From Leptolyngbya sp. FACHB-60 (GTDB taxonomy: Bacteria > Cyanobacteriota > Cyanobacteriia > Phormidesmidales > Phormidesmidaceae): DNA of 39,222 nucleotides. The notes under the pieces were generated by a model, which was not told where the DNA came from, searched no databases, and was given only the letters and a program-made list of their open reading frames with translations. Where the stretch lies: contig NZ_JACJOX010000002.1 of assembly GCF_014695775.1 (NCBI RefSeq), positions 1 through 39,222 on the forward strand, read 5' to 3'. Within the stretch, counting starts at the first letter, position 1. The number at the start of each line of letters is the position of its first letter. Both the position numbers and the translations under genes were made by a program. Shown here piece after piece: positions 6,738 to 15,389 of the stretch.

Positions 6738-7316
6738 TTACCGCTCATTCGGCGGTAGTTGCCAGGGCTCTAGACCAGCGTCGTGGAGCTGCTGTTCTAG
6801 CCGGGCCACCTGTTCACGCAGTTCGTCGGGTTCTGCGTAGGCCTCACCTAGGGCGGATAAGTATGCCTCGGTCTGCTGGAGCCGTTGGGCGAGCAGAGCA
6901 TTGCGATCGCTCTCACTACGCTCCACACCAAAAGCAGCATCAAAGCGCCGCTCCAGGGTTTCGAGGCCCAAAGCTGCTACCAGATTATAGGCCTGGCGAT
7001 TGCCTCGACTGCATTGGTAGAGCCAGAACGCAAAAGTAATGTCTAGGGGAACTGCCGTAATTCGAGTCTGCCCCCTAATCTGCCCCTCTGATTCCACCTC
7101 TATTTGCTCAGAAGTTTGTGGCGTATAACCGCTAGTCTGTAAGGCTTTTAGAGCATTTGAGCGCAAAAAGTTTGATGCGTTCTGCTGAGAAGTACCAATC
7201 GCCTCAGCTATGCCAGTGATGCTCATCCGGTAGCTCCCATCGGGCATCTGGAAACCGTCGACCGACAACGGGCCGATCGCCACCGTGGCGCGCTTAGCTT
7301 TGTCACCAGTGGTCAT
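6738..7316 (-). CDS. Conserved hypothetical protein, putative DNA-binding, 192 aa
   Basis: I prefer the ATG at 7316, which overlaps the upstream stop as ATGA, to the GTG at 7334. The N-terminal half contains MSITGIAEAIGTSQQNASNF, which reads like a helix-turn-helix recognising region; the pattern is reminiscent of phage-type regulatory N-domains but I cannot name a family. The C-terminal half (LLAQRLQQTEAYLSALGEAY onward) is a predicted coiled coil ending in a Gln/Pro tail. It is the last gene of an operon headed by a ribbon-helix-helix protein, overlapping its neighbour. A role in plasmid regulation or maintenance is plausible but unproven. Confidence 0.7.
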   Translation of the reverse strand: MTTGDKAKRATVAIGPLSVDGFQMPDGSYRMSITGIAEAIGTSQQNASNFLRSNALKALQTSGYTPQTSEQIEVESEGQIRGQTRITAVPLDITFAFWLYQCSRGNRQAYNLVAALGLETLERRFDAAFGVERSESDRNALLAQRLQQTEAYLSALGEAYAEPDELREQVARLEQQLHDAGLEPWQLPPNER

Positions 7317-7792
7317 CCTGCTACCCGTTGCCACAGCCGGGCAATCTCAGCCAGCAACACCTGAATATTTTGGGTGAATGCCCGGTGCTCTGTGGCATTG
7401 GCCTGGGCCTCTAGCTGCCACTGCTCACGCGCCGCCCGCATCTCTGCACGGTCAGCCCTGGCATCTTCTAGCAAGGTATTGAAGCGCTGTTCGTTATCGT
7501 CGTGCTTTCTGCCCAGGTCAGCGATCATCTGCACGGTATCGGTAACAGCCTCTTCCATGCGCCGGTTGGTGTTGGCTGACATAGAGCTGCTAACCTCCTC
7601 AGCCTCAGCAATGCTCCCTTCAATGCGAGACGACCATGCTTCGATGGCACGGGCATTGCTCTCCACAATTTTCTCGGTGCGGTCTAGCCCTGCTTCGACC
7701 CGGTCTAAGCGCTGAGTGCTGGCCGCGTTAGATTCCGCTACGGTGGCTAGTAGTGCTTCTATGCGGTCTAGGCGATCGCCGCTCTGGGTCAT
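7313..7792 (-). CDS. Coiled-coil protein of unknown function, 159 aa
   Basis: The sequence is almost entirely heptad-like, starting DRLDRIEALLATVAESNAA and repeating RLDRVEAGLDR-type units. A Glu/Arg/Ala-rich middle and a hydrophobic Ile/Leu-rich C-terminus (IQVLLAEIARLWQRV) follow. No membrane span or enzyme motif is present. Similar RLDRIE-repeat proteins are common in cyanobacteria, without a known function. Its start overlaps the stop of the ribbon-helix-helix gene (ATGA) and its stop overlaps the next start, so the three are translationally coupled. Confidence 0.75.
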   Translation of the reverse strand: MTQSGDRLDRIEALLATVAESNAASTQRLDRVEAGLDRTEKIVESNARAIEAWSSRIEGSIAEAEEVSSSMSANTNRRMEEAVTDTVQMIADLGRKHDDNEQRFNTLLEDARADRAEMRAAREQWQLEAQANATEHRAFTQNIQVLLAEIARLWQRVAG

Positions 7793-7962
7793 TGCAACTT
7801 TCCTTCTGCCTTGGCATTAGCCACAAGCTCTTTCAGCAAAATCTCTATGAAGTTGCTCACGCTACGACTTTCCAGCGCTGCAAGCTTCTCAACATGTGCT
7901 TTCAGTTCTTGGTCTACATAGACCCCTAGTTTGGCCTTGTTAGTCGGCATTGTGGCAGCCAT
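7789..7962 (-). CDS. Small ribbon-helix-helix (CopG/Arc-like) DNA-binding protein
   Basis: The frame encodes 57 aa starting MAATMPTNKAKLGVYVDQEL. The order is a beta strand (AKLGVYVD), helix A (ELKAHVEKLAAL), the turn ESRSVSNF and helix B (IEILLKELVANA), as in CopG/Arc repressors. The stop overlaps the ATG of the coiled-coil gene by 4 nt, which supports reality. ATG at 7962 is used; a second ATG four codons in is possible. Two direct repeats 20 bp apart in the promoter region are natural operator candidates, so autoregulation is likely. It could also be the antidote-like or copy-control repressor of the plasmid. Confidence 0.8.
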   Translation of the reverse strand: MAATMPTNKAKLGVYVDQELKAHVEKLAALESRSVSNFIEILLKELVANAKAEGKLQ

Positions 7963-8000
7963 AGCGATTTTAACCCCTCCATTTTGAACGATTGCCCCAA

Positions 8001-8038
8001 ATTTATCTCAAGTATCCTGCACAGAACAAAAGTATCCT
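8001..8038 (-). promoter_or_regulatory. Candidate promoter and operator of the ribbon-helix-helix operon
   Basis: On the minus strand TTGTTC (8029-8024) and ATAAAT (8006-8001) are 17 bp apart. Two direct repeats AAGTATCCT at 8010-8018 and 8030-8038 have a 20-bp pitch, two helical turns. One lies within the spacer and one just upstream of the -35 box, as expected for a repressor binding one DNA face. Confidence 0.5.
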
Positions 8039-8175
8039 ACTTTAGATGAACTTATAGTACCATCCGAACTAAGCGCAAAACGGCATCGGTACAGGGCTGG
8101 GGCTAGTTGGCTCACTGTTTGCCGTGCCATGACGCGCCCAACCCGTACCCGCAACAGTTCAGAAGATTTTCAGCG

Positions 8176-8460
8176 ATGACCGAATCCGTAAGCCTTCACT
8201 CGAACTGTGAGCAGGTTGCGCCCGTAGGGTCGTCCAACGGCACCACCGCCTGGGTACTCACCATGCCCGATGGGGTAGATCGTGTGCTGTTGAACAACCC
8301 CGCTGCCCTCGATAGCTTTGAGGCCTAGCACTACCTCTTCAACGATGGCCTGTGCGCTTGGGGCGGGGTAGATGTGCCCGTCATCTACACGCAGAGCGTC
8401 ATCTACACCGCGCAGGGCAGCAGGTGGAGCGAGGCTTTCCCTTCCTCAAAGACCCTCTCT
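8176..8460 (+). pseudogene. Decayed small gene interrupted by an in-frame TAG
   Basis: From ATG 8176 the frame reads 50 codons ending NNPAALDSFEA, then TAG at 8326-8328. It continues open as HYLFNDGLCAWGGVDVPVIY and on toward 8460. Both parts have a normal protein composition and the join reads naturally if TAG replaces CAG (Gln). The downstream end runs into the 3' end of the opposing kinase gene. I do not recognise the family. With the decayed genes at 14036-14822 on the same strand, it looks like part of an older plus-strand gene set split by the kinase module. Confidence 0.5.
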
Positions 8461-8493
8461 TCATCAGCAGTGTCTTTGTCAAAGGCACAATTT

Positions 8494-11400
8494 TTAGACT
8501 CGGCTTGGCTTAAGCAGGGTTATAATCTCGCTGACAAATCGTTCTGGCTCCAACGGTTTCGTCAAATGGATTTGAAAGCCTGCTTGGAACGCTTTTTCTT
8601 GGTCGATTTCTGCGGCATAAGCCGTGAGCGCGATCGCTGGCACCGCACCACCCTGAGCAGGTGAACGCGAGCGAATCTGCTGCATCAGGCTATGGCCATC
8701 CATCTCTGCCATGCCAATATCGCTGACAATCACATCGGGAATAAACTGCTCCAGGGCTTGTAGCGCTTCTAAGCCAGAAGCCACCGCGGTTACCGTTGCC
8801 CCGTATTGCTCTAGCAGAAAAGCCTGGAACTCGCGGGTATCAGTATCATCATCAACGAGCAAGATTTGAACGTTGTTTAAGGGTGTTTCTGAGTTTAGTT
8901 GAGCGCGGGTTGACTCAGAGCGGATCGGCGTTGCCTGCTGCATGGTCGGTAGCTGCACGATAAAGGTTGCACCTTGATGCTCACCGTCGCTCTCTGCTGC
9001 CACCGTACCACCGTGGAGTTCCACAATTTGCCGCACGATCGCTAGACCTAGACCCAGACCGCCAAATTTACGGGTAGTGGAGCCATCTTCTTGTCGAAAA
9101 TACTCAAACACATAGGGGAGAAATTGAGCATTGATGCCAATGCCTGTATCGATCACCCGAATCTGCGCCAGTTGATCCACTTGCCGCAGTTCAACCGTCA
9201 CTTGTCCGCCCTTAGGCGTGAATTTGACAGCATTGGTCAGCAGATTCCAGACCACTTGCTGGAGTCGGCCAGCATCGCCAAAGATAGGCGCGCTTTGCGA
9301 ATCGAGGTCAAGCGCGATCGCAATATGCTTGGCTTCTGTCGCCAACTGCACGGTTTCGACTGCCGCAGAGATCACAGACACCAAACTAGTGGGAGTCGGA
9401 TTTAGGCTCAGCTTGCCCTGCATGATGCGGGAGATGTCGAGCAAGTCTTCGATCAGTTGTGACTGCAGTTTGGCATTGCGCTCGATCGTGGCGAGTGCAT
9501 CTGCTTGGCGGGCTGCGTCGAGTTTGCCGGTTTGCAGCAACTGTGTCCAGCCCAAGATCGGGTTCAGAGGTGATCTGAGTTCGTGGGAGAGCACGGCGAG
9601 AAACTCATCCTTAATTCGGTTAGTTTGAGCTAAGGCCTCGGCACGCATTTGAAGCTCTGTGACTAAGCGCGATCGCTCTAAGGCCGCCGCCACCTGATGG
9701 GCCACGACCTGCATCAAGTCGAGTTCATCTGGAGTAAAGCGATCCCGCTGACAAGTGCCCATGCCCAACGTGCCCAAGACGCGATCGCCCACGATGAGCG
9801 GATGACTAGCGTAGGCACGGATGCCAATCGACCCAACGGGAAGCGCCAGGGGATGGTCGGATTCCAAAGCATTCTCAACGACGACGGGCCGGCGATGTTG
9901 CACAGCATAGCCACACACGCCCTGCCCTAGTTCCAAAATGCTAGCCGATTGGGCAATCTCCTCGGAGATGCCGCCATGAGCGTGTAGCCGCAGGTGTTGC
10001 TGATCGGCCTCAAACAAGTAGTTAAAGAACACTTCGAGTTTTAAATGCGTGGAAACTTTTGCAAATAAGCGGTCTAAAGAGGCTTTGGGGTCTTCGTTGA
10101 GTAAGAGATCGTTGGCAATTTCAGAGAGCAGATTGAGCCGTTCGTTTCCAGCCTTGAGCGCGGCTTCGATTTGTTTGCGATCGCTCAGATCAACTGCAAA
10201 GAAAACGCCTGCGTCTGAAGCATCTGCAAACACCGCTGCCCGCACCAAAATTGGAACGCGGTGTCCCTGTTTATGAATAAAATCTTTCTCGTAAGATGAG
10301 CAGGTGCCGCTAATTGCAATCTCTGCAAGCGCTTGTTCATCACGCTCAGCATGTTCTGGGACAGTAATCTCTCGCCAACGGAGCCGTCCGTCATTCAAGT
10401 CTTGTTGCGTGTAGCCAATCATCTCGAGCAAGGCATCATTGGCATCGGTAATCTCACCCGAGCGAGACCAAAGGCCGATGCCAATCATTTTGGACTCGAA
10501 AATGCGGCGAAATCGGTCTTCACTCAAGCGCGAGGCTTCCTCAGCTTGTCTTTGGGCAGTGACGTTATTGAAGTAAACGGCAATGCCGTTTGCGGCAGGG
10601 TAAGTGCGAACTTCGTACCAGCGCTCGTGGTCGGGGTAAAAAGCAGTCAAGGAACCCGCCACGCGATCTTCCATCGCGCCCCGGTAAATTCGCTCAAACT
10701 CGCTGCCCATCACGCCCGGGTATTCTTCCCAAAAATTCTTACCAATCAGGTCGTCAGGAGGTCGATCAAGCAACACTCCACCAGATTGATTCATGTAAGC
10801 AAACCGCCAGTCCTGATCGAGCGCAAAGAAGGCCTCAGCAATGCTCTCGAGCACATTTCGAGTCCGCTCCTCGCTTTCCCGCAGAGCGGACTCGATTTGA
10901 ATTTGGGCGGTGACATCCCTAAAGTAAATTGTGATGCCGTTTGTCGCGGGAAAAGAGCGGACATCGTACCAACGATCGTGGTCGGGGTAAAACGCCGTCA
11001 ATGACTCCGCTATGCGATCACGCATGACGCGGAGGTGCAGTTGCGCAAAATTAGTGCCAGCCAATCCTGGAAATTCCTCCCAAAAATCCTTGCCGATTAA
11101 GTCGCGGGGTGAGCGGTCGAGCAGCTTTTCGGCAGCTTGATTGACATAGGTGAACTGCCAATTCTCATCCAGGGCAAAGAAGGCTTCAGTAATACTTTCC
11201 AGAATATTTCGGCTCTGCTTTTCGCTTTCCCACAGGGCAGCTTCAGCTTGTTTGCGTTCGGTGATATCGACCACCATGCCCAGTAATCGAGTTGGCGTAT
11301 CGTTCTGGTCACAGTAGACACTGCTGCGGACCCAGATCCAGTGAACGCTTTGATCAGGGTGAATAATCCGACATTCAAAATTCCAAGCGGTATGGGCTGA

Positions 11401-13560
11401 AATAGTTTGTTGAAACTTCTCGTTCACCAAGGCGCGATCGTCTGGGTGAACATGGGTTAGGAAAATCTCATAACTCCATTCCGGTAACAGCGATTCATAG
11501 CCAAAGATTTGGTCGTGTCTGAGCGAGCGATGAGCGGTGTAAGGTTGCGTGGTGAGATCAAGATCCCAGTCACCAATTTGGGAGGCATCCAACATGAATC
11601 GCAGTCGGGTTTCACTTTCCCGCAACGCTGCTTCTGCATGGAAGCGATCGTGGATATCGACCGATGTACCAAACCAGCGAGTGATCTCGCCCGTTTGCGG
11701 ATCTCGGTAAGGCTCTGCGCGAACCAAAAACCAGCGATAGCTTCCCGTTGCAGAGCGAATCCGGTGTTCGACCGAGAAAGTGCCGCCGCTGCGTCGCGCT
11801 TCGTTAAACGCTTTTATTGTGCGATCGCCATCGTCTGGGTGCACAAAGCTAGCCGCAACCTCCGCTGCTGTCGTCGGTTCGTAAAGAACGCCTGTGTAGT
11901 CGCTCCATTGCTTGTTGAAGAACTCAACTCGCCCTTGTGCATCTGTAATCCAAACGATTTGAGGGACGGCATCTGCCATCAATCGGAACCGTTGCTCGCT
12001 CTCACGCAGCGTTGCTTCTGCCTGTTTGCGATCGGTAATATCTCGCGTCACTCCTGCGACTGCCTCAACTGCGCCAGTCACATCAAACATCGGCACGAAA
12101 ATATACTCGTAGGCTTTGGTTCCAACCGCACTTGTGTAAGGCGTTTCATCTTTAAGTGGCTGGCGGGTCTTGCTCACTTGCTGAATCTGACTTTGCAATC
12201 GAGCCGCTAAATCTTCGGGATAATCTAACTCAAAAAAGTTTTTGCCCAGTGCTTCAGCCAATGTTTTTTGCCAAAGGTCGAGTAACGATTGACTGATGTA
12301 AGTAAATCGTCCTAACAAATCGAAGGTGTAAATAAAATCGGGGACAGAAGCGGCGATCGCGTCAAACTTTCGCAGTTGGCGTTCGAGTTCGGCAGAGGTT
12401 TGTTGCAGCGTGTTTTCCGCCTGTTTGCGTTCATCTTCAACGCGCTTCGCCTCAGTGATATTAGTAAATAAAACGGCGAACTGATTGTTTTGCGGTTCAC
12501 CAATGCAAAAGGCATTGACACTAAACCAACGATTCAGAGCGCTGGCATAATTTTCCAACCGAACGGGTTCCCTGGTTTGCACGACTCTGCCATAAATCTC
12601 AAACCAATAGGCGTCATGATTGGGAGCCAGTTCCCGCATTCGTTTACCGGTTGCTTGCTCTAATCCAGTGAGTTGTTCAAACGCTGAATTTACTTCCAGG
12701 AAGCGGTAATCGATCGGCTCACCCTGTTCATCAAACAGCATTTCGCAGATGCAAAAGCCTTCATCGATCGATTCGAACAACAGGCGATATTTCGCCTCAG
12801 ATTCGCGTAGCGCGGCTTCAGCGCGGGCACGTTCGACCGTGGCCCAGGTCTGTTCTGCTGTCTCTTCGACCCATCTCACCTCGAGCTCCGTCCATTGCCG
12901 AGGCGTTGCCTGATGAACCGCCAGCAGCGCCACGAATTGATCATTTTTGATCAGGGGGACATCGAGATGTGCTGCAATATCAATGTCCCGATACATGGCT
13001 TTTTCACGGTCTGTATATTTGAGGCTGTTCGCCACGTTGGGAACGATCGCCGTTTGCCCCGCTTGATGGTCATCGGTTAAGTTGCGTCCAAACTCGTCTA
13101 GACGATATTGCCCGCTCAGCTCGGCAACACCGTTTGTATAGTTTTTATGGACGATCACGTCCTTCCCGCCCGGCAATACTTCAGCGTAGATGACGCGGCT
13201 GGCTTTTAAGTGCTCGCCCAGCATCTGGGCAGCGGTGGCTTGAATCTCATTGGCATCGGTCAGCAGACGCAGCGCATCGGCAAGGGTGCCCCGAAAGGCA
13301 TCGGCTTGGGCCGCTTGGCGGAAGGGGGCTGTTTGGGTGCAATTCTGCGCTGGTACCGATGCTTGCTGCATCGGCTCGAGGCTTTGAGCTTGATTGAGTT
13401 CAATCAAGCGACTCTGTACTACCGTTTTCAAACTCTCTGACCAGGTTTCGACAGCCCCAAGGGGAGTTTGAGACCAGTCGTGCGATCGCAGGAGTGTTTC
13501 TATCTCACCACCGTCTCCAAAGAGCTTGTCGGGCATCTCCTGGTGTTGCTCTACCCTCAT
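8494..13560 (-). CDS. Hybrid sensor histidine kinase with GAF, multiple PAS, HisKA, HATPase and receiver domains
   Basis: The 1688-aa protein has no membrane span, so it should be a cytoplasmic sensor. After a short N-terminus there is a GAF domain (~90-250) and then about seven PAS/PAC repeats (~255-1140), many joined by RKQAEA-ALRESE linkers. A second GAF follows (~1145-1300). The HisKA H-box is SHELRSPLNP (His ~1326). HATPase motifs NLLTNAVKF, DTGIGI and GGLGLGLAI are intact. The C-terminal receiver has LLVDDD, phospho-acceptor Asp ~1614 in VSDIGM, and LTKP. All phosphorelay residues are present. Two adjacent PAS units are near copies of each other. The start ATG overlaps the stop of an XRE regulator gene. 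Signal and output are unknown; no response regulator is adjacent. Confidence 0.95.
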   Translation of the reverse strand: MRVEQHQEMPDKLFGDGGEIETLLRSHDWSQTPLGAVETWSESLKTVVQSRLIELNQAQSLEPMQQASVPAQNCTQTAPFRQAAQADAFRGTLADALRLLTDANEIQATAAQMLGEHLKASRVIYAEVLPGGKDVIVHKNYTNGVAELSGQYRLDEFGRNLTDDHQAGQTAIVPNVANSLKYTDREKAMYRDIDIAAHLDVPLIKNDQFVALLAVHQATPRQWTELEVRWVEETAEQTWATVERARAEAALRESEAKYRLLFESIDEGFCICEMLFDEQGEPIDYRFLEVNSAFEQLTGLEQATGKRMRELAPNHDAYWFEIYGRVVQTREPVRLENYASALNRWFSVNAFCIGEPQNNQFAVLFTNITEAKRVEDERKQAENTLQQTSAELERQLRKFDAIAASVPDFIYTFDLLGRFTYISQSLLDLWQKTLAEALGKNFFELDYPEDLAARLQSQIQQVSKTRQPLKDETPYTSAVGTKAYEYIFVPMFDVTGAVEAVAGVTRDITDRKQAEATLRESEQRFRLMADAVPQIVWITDAQGRVEFFNKQWSDYTGVLYEPTTAAEVAASFVHPDDGDRTIKAFNEARRSGGTFSVEHRIRSATGSYRWFLVRAEPYRDPQTGEITRWFGTSVDIHDRFHAEAALRESETRLRFMLDASQIGDWDLDLTTQPYTAHRSLRHDQIFGYESLLPEWSYEIFLTHVHPDDRALVNEKFQQTISAHTAWNFECRIIHPDQSVHWIWVRSSVYCDQNDTPTRLLGMVVDITERKQAEAALWESEKQSRNILESITEAFFALDENWQFTYVNQAAEKLLDRSPRDLIGKDFWEEFPGLAGTNFAQLHLRVMRDRIAESLTAFYPDHDRWYDVRSFPATNGITIYFRDVTAQIQIESALRESEERTRNVLESIAEAFFALDQDWRFAYMNQSGGVLLDRPPDDLIGKNFWEEYPGVMGSEFERIYRGAMEDRVAGSLTAFYPDHERWYEVRTYPAANGIAVYFNNVTAQRQAEEASRLSEDRFRRIFESKMIGIGLWSRSGEITDANDALLEMIGYTQQDLNDGRLRWREITVPEHAERDEQALAEIAISGTCSSYEKDFIHKQGHRVPILVRAAVFADASDAGVFFAVDLSDRKQIEAALKAGNERLNLLSEIANDLLLNEDPKASLDRLFAKVSTHLKLEVFFNYLFEADQQHLRLHAHGGISEEIAQSASILELGQGVCGYAVQHRRPVVVENALESDHPLALPVGSIGIRAYASHPLIVGDRVLGTLGMGTCQRDRFTPDELDLMQVVAHQVAAALERSRLVTELQMRAEALAQTNRIKDEFLAVLSHELRSPLNPILGWTQLLQTGKLDAARQADALATIERNAKLQSQLIEDLLDISRIMQGKLSLNPTPTSLVSVISAAVETVQLATEAKHIAIALDLDSQSAPIFGDAGRLQQVVWNLLTNAVKFTPKGGQVTVELRQVDQLAQIRVIDTGIGINAQFLPYVFEYFRQEDGSTTRKFGGLGLGLAIVRQIVELHGGTVAAESDGEHQGATFIVQLPTMQQATPIRSESTRAQLNSETPLNNVQILLVDDDTDTREFQAFLLEQYGATVTAVASGLEALQALEQFIPDVIVSDIGMAEMDGHSLMQQIRSRSPAQGGAVPAIALTAYAAEIDQEKAFQAGFQIHLTKPLEPERFVSEIITLLKPSRV

Positions 13561-13856
13561 GCTTTTAGATTCCTTGAGGGCAAGTATTTTCCTCGGATTG
13601 CCTGACTGCGTTCCCGTAAAGCTCCGTCAGGTGACTCCGCCAAGTGGTTCAGCAAGGTTTCAATTTGTCTGAGTGCTAGGGGAGAAGGGGTGGCATGTCC
13701 GTTTTCCCAACGATTGATGGTAGGAAAGGAGACTCCAAGTTGAGCCGCAAACTTCTCCTGGGTCAGTGTCAAGGTTTGCCGAAGCTCTCGAATCAGTTGA
13801 CCAATGGCGGGCTGTTTGATCCCTAAGTAGTCCCGATGAAAAGCCACGGCACTCAC
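13557..13856 (-). CDS. XRE-family helix-turn-helix regulator coupled to the kinase
   Basis: The 99-aa product has a Cro/C1-type helix-turn-helix: IGQLIRELRQTLTLTQEKFA, then AQLGVSFPTINRWENG at about residues 38-54. The C-terminal part is Leu/Arg-rich. The stop overlaps the kinase ATG (ATGA), so both are made from one mRNA. The GTG at 13856 is used because no better start lies upstream, but it sits directly beside a 12-bp palindrome, so translation may begin slightly downstream. It may repress its own operon or relay the kinase signal at the DNA; the latter is speculation. Confidence 0.85.
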   Translation of the reverse strand: MSAVAFHRDYLGIKQPAIGQLIRELRQTLTLTQEKFAAQLGVSFPTINRWENGHATPSPLALRQIETLLNHLAESPDGALRERSQAIRGKYLPSRNLKA

Positions 13857-13957
13857 ACTTTATAAAGTCCTTTACTGCTGTCAGCTTCAATTAGTTTTAG
13901 GAGAAATCAATCCATCTCTAGATAGAAGCTGTTAAAACACCTCTAAAAATTTAGAGG
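13857..13957 (-). promoter_or_regulatory. Promoter/operator region of the XRE-kinase operon
   Basis: ACTTTATAAAGT at 13857-13868 is a perfect 12-bp palindrome touching the start codon and containing a TTTATA-like -10 box. TTGAAG about 18 bp upstream on the minus strand could serve as -35. CCTCTAAA (13940-13947) and TTTAGAGG (13950-13957) form a second inverted repeat with a 2-bp centre. Both palindromes are candidate XRE operators. Confidence 0.45.
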
Positions 13958-13971
13958 ACAGATACAACAAA

Positions 13972-14004
13972 CCCCTGACAGAGACTCAGAAACGCTGGCA
14001 GGGG
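13972..14004 (+). promoter_or_regulatory. Hairpin in the leader of a decayed gene
   Basis: CCCCTGACAG (13972-13981) and CTGGCAGGGG (13995-14004) pair at 9 of 10 positions around a 13-nt loop. AAAGGAAACAATTATG follows, a good ribosome site for the ATG at 14036. It may be a leftover mRNA leader structure. Confidence 0.4.
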
Positions 14005-14035
14005 ATGTAAACCAAAACCGGCAAAGGAAACAATT

Positions 14036-14385
14036 ATGACCACAATTTTAGTAGTACAGCCAACAGCCGACCGTAGCTCGGCTGTCGCGCACGCATTCGC
14101 TGTTATTGGTGTCAATGTGGAAGATATGAGCCGATCTACACCGCCGCAGGGGAGATGCTAAGCACTAAATTTGTGCTCGACGGTTTCGACGTCGAGGTTG
14201 CTAATGCCAACCCGGTCATGGGCAGCTGAGATGCGATCACCATTGCCGCCCTAAAGCGCTGTCCCGGTAAGGAGCCGATTGATTTCTGGCCGTTGAGCAG
14301 CCCACTTGCTGACGAATTTTAGACCACCCTGGGCCTGGCCCGCACTGGCCCCACCACTGCACACCTCACCGACCCACAACCATGA
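14036..14385 (+). pseudogene. Decayed gene with a frameshift and two nonsense codons
   Basis: ATG 14036 has a clear AAAGGA ribosome site. The first frame reads MTTILVVQPTADRSSAVAHA and ends early. Around 14121-14124 the sense shifts to the frame YEPIYTAAGEMLSTKFVLDG, consistent with loss of one A in GAA-AGA. That frame then meets TGA at 14227-14229 and TAG at 14320-14322, each readable as a former TGG (Trp). It ends overlapping the ATG of the next gene. I do not know the family. The original gene would have been about 115 aa and translationally coupled to the intact gene at 14382. Confidence 0.6.
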
Positions 14386-14762
14386 CCGACAACACCGCAG
14401 ACCTAGCCCGCGTACTGAAGCAGATTGAAGTTGCCACAATGGCGATCGCCGCGAGTAACCCGCCCAACTGGAAGCGCCCACTATCGGCCTACAAAAACGG
14501 CTGGGTGGCTGCGATCGGTGCGATCGAGGTCGCCCACGACGACCACGGCCCCACCGTCATCTGGTGGATGGGCCATCATTACACCCGTCGCAGTGGCAGT
14601 AACCCCAAGTTTGGGGCGGCGATTTGGTTTAGCCGCAGTATGGGCAAGGGCGAAGATGGTGAGGCCAGCTACGTCAGGCTGATTACCTTCGCCGACGGCC
14701 CTACGCCCACAGCAGAGCCGCTGCCTGACTACGTAGTGAAGGCCCTCGATCGCAGCAAATAG
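14382..14762 (+). CDS. Conserved cyanobacterial-type hypothetical protein, 126 aa
   Basis: The protein begins MTDNTADLARVLKQIEVATM and includes PPNWKRPLSAY, IGAIEVAHDDHGPTVIWWMG, HHYTRRSGSNPKFGAAIWFS and YVRLITFADG. It has the even, Trp/Gly-rich composition of a small beta-domain. I have a faint memory of similar cyanobacterial proteins labelled single-stranded DNA-binding, but I cannot support that from motifs. It starts in a 4-nt overlap with the decayed upstream gene. Beyond its TAG stop the frame stays open as RFYSGSEGTAIKLNCRLPR to a TAA at 14820-14822, so it may have lost a 20-residue tail by a nonsense mutation. Confidence 0.65.
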   Translation: MTDNTADLARVLKQIEVATMAIAASNPPNWKRPLSAYKNGWVAAIGAIEVAHDDHGPTVIWWMGHHYTRRSGSNPKFGAAIWFSRSMGKGEDGEASYVRLITFADGPTPTAEPLPDYVVKALDRSK

Positions 14763-14921
14763 CGCTTCTACAGCGGCTCAGAAGGCACCGCAATCAAGCT
14801 GAACTGTCGGCTGCCGCGCTAAGGGTGAGCCGCTGCGGATCCAGCTGCAAGCAGTCGACCCAACCGATATGAGTGGCTCGCACTCTGGACATTGCATCGC
14901 AGATTGGCCCTAATTCATCTT

Positions 14922-15344
14922 CTAATTATGCAACGCCGAGAATTTTGAATAGTGGGTTGAGGGCGAAGCGGCTGGGGTGGAGTACCGGAGAGTTGGGGTA
15001 GCAATCGCAAATTGTTCAAATAGCTCGTTCATCAAGCTCTGACGCATGGCTTCACGTAATTCGTCATTTACCCAGTCGAGAACGTGGGGCACGACCACCC
15101 ATACACCCCACTCGTTCTGATTGACATCAATCCACCACGAATCAATGAATTCAACAACAGGTGCTTCGATAAAAAACACCCGTTGTTTCTGGGTACGATC
15201 GCCCAGGATGTGTTGCGATCGCTGACTAAGCATTTCCCACCGTAAGGGTGAAAAGCAGACCAGATCAGCATCACTGAATGGGCGATCTTCAGTTCTTACT
15301 GTCGACGGACTATGGATATTTGAGGTGCCAGTTTTAATGATCAT
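14922..15344 (-). pseudogene. Truncated GT-B glycosyltransferase, N-terminal 140 aa only
   Basis: The residues align with the N-terminal domain of the intact glycosyltransferase at 18985-20316. LVCFSPLRWEMLSQRSQHIL matches LICFSHLRWDFVYQRPQHLL, and WGVWVVVPHVLDW matches CGVWIVVPHIAES. YSTPAASPSTH matches YYTPMAVPFTH. It ends just where the intact copy continues into AVVYDCMDE, so the whole nucleotide-sugar-binding half is missing. It lies 45 nt after the GH1-RmlD gene and would be the last gene of that operon. It is probably a non-functional duplicate, although an independent N-terminal domain protein cannot be excluded. Confidence 0.7.
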
Positions 15345-15389
15345 TCGCTTTTTTGCCTTTTTTAGTTGGCATTTTTAAGAACGATGTCT

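Noticed and set aside
10333..12210. Long plus-strand frames of 223 and 233 codons opposite the histidine kinase
   Set aside because: They lie fully antisense to the PAS-encoding repeats; composition is that of a mirrored frame.
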